Of a stretch of DNA of 5,178 bases, positions 3,096 to 5,178 are shown one piece after another. The notes beneath the pieces are model-generated. The model was not told the origin of the DNA and did not search any database. It saw only the letters and a program-made list of their open reading frames with translations. Position 1 is the first letter of the stretch; each line of letters starts with the position of its first letter. The stretch covers positions 1 through 5,178 of the forward strand of contig JASLHP010000375.1 in assembly GCA_030149625.1 (NCBI GenBank), in the 5' to 3' direction. Position numbers and translations under genes: made by a program. Source of the stretch: Solirubrobacteraceae bacterium. GTDB taxonomy: Bacteria > Actinomycetota > Thermoleophilia > Solirubrobacterales > Solirubrobacteraceae.

Positions 3096-5178
3096 ATGTG
3101 CGTCTACTCGATAGGGCGGCCTGTGACCATGCTGACGGTTGGGCGTGAGCTCCGCTGGCAAGCGGGCCGCGGCGGGTCTCGTGGTGTGGCGCGGGTCATA
3201 CGCGTGCTTGGCGCCATGATCATGATCGTTTGCTTTGTGGGTGCGAGCGCCGCCACGTCGGCCGGTGCGGTCGGCCTTGCCGGCGGTGGCGATCACTCGT
3301 GCGTGTTGGGCGCGAGTGGCCACGTGCACTGTTGGGGCTGGAACGCCTACGCGCAGCTGGGCGATGGCACCAACCTCAGCAGCGGCGCGCCGGTCGAAGT
3401 CCAGGGCGTGTCCGAAGCCGCCCAGGTCGCGGCGGGCGGCGATGACTCGTGTGTGGTGCGCTCCAGCGGCCATATCGATTGTTGGGGCTGGAACGGATAC
3501 GGGCAGCTCGGGGACGGCACCGAAGAAAATGGGCCCCACGAACAAGGCGTTGGCACGCCGGTCGAAGTGCAGGGAGTGTCGGACGCGGTCCAGGTCGCGG
3601 TGGGCGACCACTCGTGCGCGGCGTTGGCCACCGGCCATGTCGACTGCTGGGGAGCCAACTACTACGGTGCGCTCGGGAACGGGAAGGAAGAACGCAGCAG
3701 CACTCCGGTTGAAGTGCGGGGCATCTCCGACGCGGTCCAGGTCACGGCGAGCGATGAGAGCTCGTGCGCGTTGCTGTCGGATGGCCACGTCGATTGCTGG
3801 GGCGAAGGCGAATACGGACAGCTCGGCGACGGCGCCAGCGGCAACAGCCGCGTTCCGGTTGAAGTGCGAGGCATCGCTGACGCGACCCAGGTCTCGACGG
3901 GCGGGTCTTACTCGTGCGCGTTGCTGTCCAGCGGCCGCGTCGACTGCTGGGGCGCTGACTACTACGGGCAGCTCGGGAACGGCGCCGAAACTGGCAGCAG
4001 CACCCCGGTCGAAGTGAGCGGGATCGCTGACGCCACCCAGATCGCGGCGGGCGAAGGCGTCCGCGAACACGCGTGTGCGTTGCGCGCGAGCGGCCACGTC
4101 GACTGCTGGGGACGCAACGATTCCGGGCAGCTCGGGGACGGCAGAACCTCCAGCAGCAGCACTCCGGTCGAAGTGCAGGGACTCACCGACGCCACCGAGA
4201 TCGCGGCGGGTCGCCACGACTCGTGTGCGTTGCGCGCGAGCGGCCACATCGACTGCTGGGGCGGGAATGAATTCGGGCAGCTCGGCGGCGAAACCATGGG
4301 CGACAGCAGCGTTCCGATGCAGGCGCGCGGGATCGCCGACGCCACCGACGTCACGGCGGGCGACTATCACTCGTGCGTCACGTTGTCGAGCGGCCACGTC
4401 GACTGCTCGGGTGAAGACGAAAGCGGGCAGCTCGGCGACGGTGGCGAAGAAAACAGAGACATTCCGGTTGAAGTACAGGGAATCTCGGACGCCACCGAGG
4501 CCGCGGCGGGCGGCGAACACACGTGTGCGCTGCTGTCGAGCGGCCACGTCGACTGCTGGGGCAGAAACAGGTCAGGGCAGCTCGGTAACGGTGGCGAAGA
4601 GAACACAGACACTCCGGTCGAAGTGCGCGGGATCTCGAACGCCACCCAGGTCGCGGCAGGCGAATCCCACTCGTGTGCGTTGCTGTCGACCGAGCACGTC
4701 GACTGCTGGGGCGGAAATGGCTGGGGCCAGCTTGGCAACGGCACCGAAACGGGCAGCAGCACTCCGGTTGCGGTACAGGGTGTCTCCAGCGCGACCCAGA
4801 TCGCCGCGGGCGGCTATCAATCGTGTGCGTTGCTGTCGAGCGGCCACGTCGACTGCTGGGGCGCGAACTTGTCCGGCGAACTCGGGAACGGGAGTGGAGC
4901 AAGCAGCAGCAGCACGCCCGTCGAAGTGCGGGGAATCTCGAACGCCACCGAGGTCACGGCAGACGGCGACCATGCGTGTGCGTTGCTTTCCACCGGCCAC
5001 CTCGACTGCTGGGGCTCGGACGACTTCGGGCAACTCGGCGACGGCAGCGAACAGAAAAGCGAGATCCCGGTCGCAGTGCGGGGCATCTCGGACGCGACCG
5101 AGGTCACGGCGGGCAGCGGCCATTCCTGTGCGCTGCTCTCCACCGGTCACGTTGACTGCTGGGGCGAAAACTACTTCG
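3096..5178 (+). CDS. Secreted RCC1-repeat protein, Cys-rich, 3' end outside the window
   Basis: One open frame runs from ATG 3096 to the right edge: 694 codons without a stop. The start is chosen for GAGGGG six bases upstream. This gives a long basic N-region of about 35 residues before the hydrophobic core VLGAMIMIVCFVGASA (about residues 37-52), so GTG 3186 or ATG 3129 are real alternatives that give a more usual signal peptide. After residue 62 the protein is nothing but RCC1-type repeats, about 50 residues each: twelve complete and a thirteenth cut by the edge. A typical unit reads HSCALLSSGHVDCWG, then xNxxGQLGDG, a Ser/Thr/Glu-rich loop, STPVEVQGISDATQVAAG. RCC1 repeats fold as blades of a seven-bladed propeller, so thirteen or more units imply about two propellers. 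Each unit has two cysteines ten residues apart, consistent with a disulfide in an exported protein. Function is unknown; such bacterial proteins are presumed to bind partners outside the cell. Confidence 0.88.
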   Translation, partial: MCVYSIGRPVTMLTVGRELRWQAGRGGSRGVARVIRVLGAMIMIVCFVGASAATSAGAVGLAGGGDHSCVLGASGHVHCWGWNAYAQLGDGTNLSSGAPVEVQGVSEAAQVAAGGDDSCVVRSSGHIDCWGWNGYGQLGDGTEENGPHEQGVGTPVEVQGVSDAVQVAVGDHSCAALATGHVDCWGANYYGALGNGKEERSSTPVEVRGISDAVQVTASDESSCALLSDGHVDCWGEGEYGQLGDGASGNSRVPVEVRGIADATQVSTGGSYSCALLSSGRVDCWGADYYGQLGNGAETGSSTPVEVSGIADATQIAAGEGVREHACALRASGHVDCWGRNDSGQLGDGRTSSSSTPVEVQGLTDATEIAAGRHDSCALRASGHIDCWGGNEFGQLGGETMGDSSVPMQARGIADATDVTAGDYHSCVTLSSGHVDCSGEDESGQLGDGGEENRDIPVEVQGISDATEAAAGGEHTCALLSSGHVDCWGRNRSGQLGNGGEENTDTPVEVRGISNATQVAAGESHSCALLSTEHVDCWGGNGWGQLGNGTETGSSTPVAVQGVSSATQIAAGGYQSCALLSSGHVDCWGANLSGELGNGSGASSSSTPVEVRGISNATEVTADGDHACALLSTGHLDCWGSDDFGQLGDGSEQKSEIPVAVRGISDATEVTAGSGHSCALLSTGHVDCWGENYF
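3279..5178 (+). repeat. Tandem 150-bp coding repeat array (RCC1 units 1 to 13, last one cut)
   Basis: The first cysteine codon of each unit falls at 3300, 3450, 3615, 3765, 3915, 4074, 4224, 4374, 4524, 4674, 4824, 4977 and 5127. The spacing is 150 bases except for in-frame insertions of 15, 9 and 3 bases in units 2, 5 and 11, all in the loop region or just before the cysteine. The block GGCCACGTCGACTGCTGGGG recurs nearly unchanged, with SalI-like GTCGAC in most units. Sequence between the blocks differs, so the array is old enough to have diverged. Confidence 0.9.

Noticed and set aside
3235..4017. Plus-strand open frame rich in Arg, Ala and Ser overlapping the RCC1 gene
   Set aside because: It is out of frame with the clear RCC1 repeats, has a low-complexity composition and ends inside the array.
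3060..4547. Long open frame (495 codons) on the minus strand opposite the RCC1-repeat gene, and several shorter ones in the other minus frame (PQQSTWPLDS-type repeats)
   Set aside because: These are antisense shadows of the 150-bp repeat. High GC and few TTA, CTA or TCA triplets in the repeat keep the opposite strand open; there is no signal peptide, domain or ribosome binding site logic.
3279..5178. CRISPR array
   Set aside because: The regular 150-bp spacing is a protein-coding repeat in one reading frame, without short identical repeats and unique spacers.

Overview
The window is GC-rich. It holds two large secreted repeat proteins pointing outward, with a compact toxin-antitoxin pair between them. 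The style of both exported proteins (a DNRLRE-like plus RHS/YD-repeat protein, and an RCC1-repeat protein with a Cys-Trp-Gly motif in each unit), together with a Phd-type VapB/PIN VapC pair, suggests a high-GC actinomycete, most likely class Thermoleophilia (Solirubrobacterales-like). This placement comes from remembered family style and was not tested by a search.

Layout. Positions 43-1902, minus strand: a 619-residue exported protein with a signal peptide, a DNRLRE-like beta domain, an RHS-type N-terminal domain and about five YD-type repeats, then a TAG stop. The same frame stays open past the TAG to the window edge and still looks RHS-like, so the gene is probably a nonsense-truncated member of a much longer family. 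Positions 1903-2250: intergenic, containing the RHS gene's leader (candidate promoter, hairpin, strong ribosome binding site) and a 91-nt element at 2105-2195 that folds as a three-way junction. Positions 2251-2676 and 2673-2969, minus strand: VapC toxin and VapB antitoxin, overlapping by four bases (TTGA, with a TTG start for the toxin). Positions 2970-3095: divergent intergenic region with a nearly leaderless vapB promoter set inside an imperfect inverted repeat, a plausible autoregulatory operator. Positions 3096 to the right edge, plus strand: a secreted RCC1-repeat protein with twelve complete repeats and a cut thirteenth, in strict 150-bp register except for in-frame insertions.

How they fit together. 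VapB and VapC form one self-contained, probably autoregulated unit. The two exported proteins are transcribed away from each other and show no direct functional link; both are modular surface or secreted proteins typical of accessory regions. The least explained part is the three-way-junction element between vapC and the RHS gene: both departures from Watson-Crick pairing in its helices become G-U pairs only if the minus strand is the RNA. That points to a transcript running in the direction of vapBC and the RHS gene.
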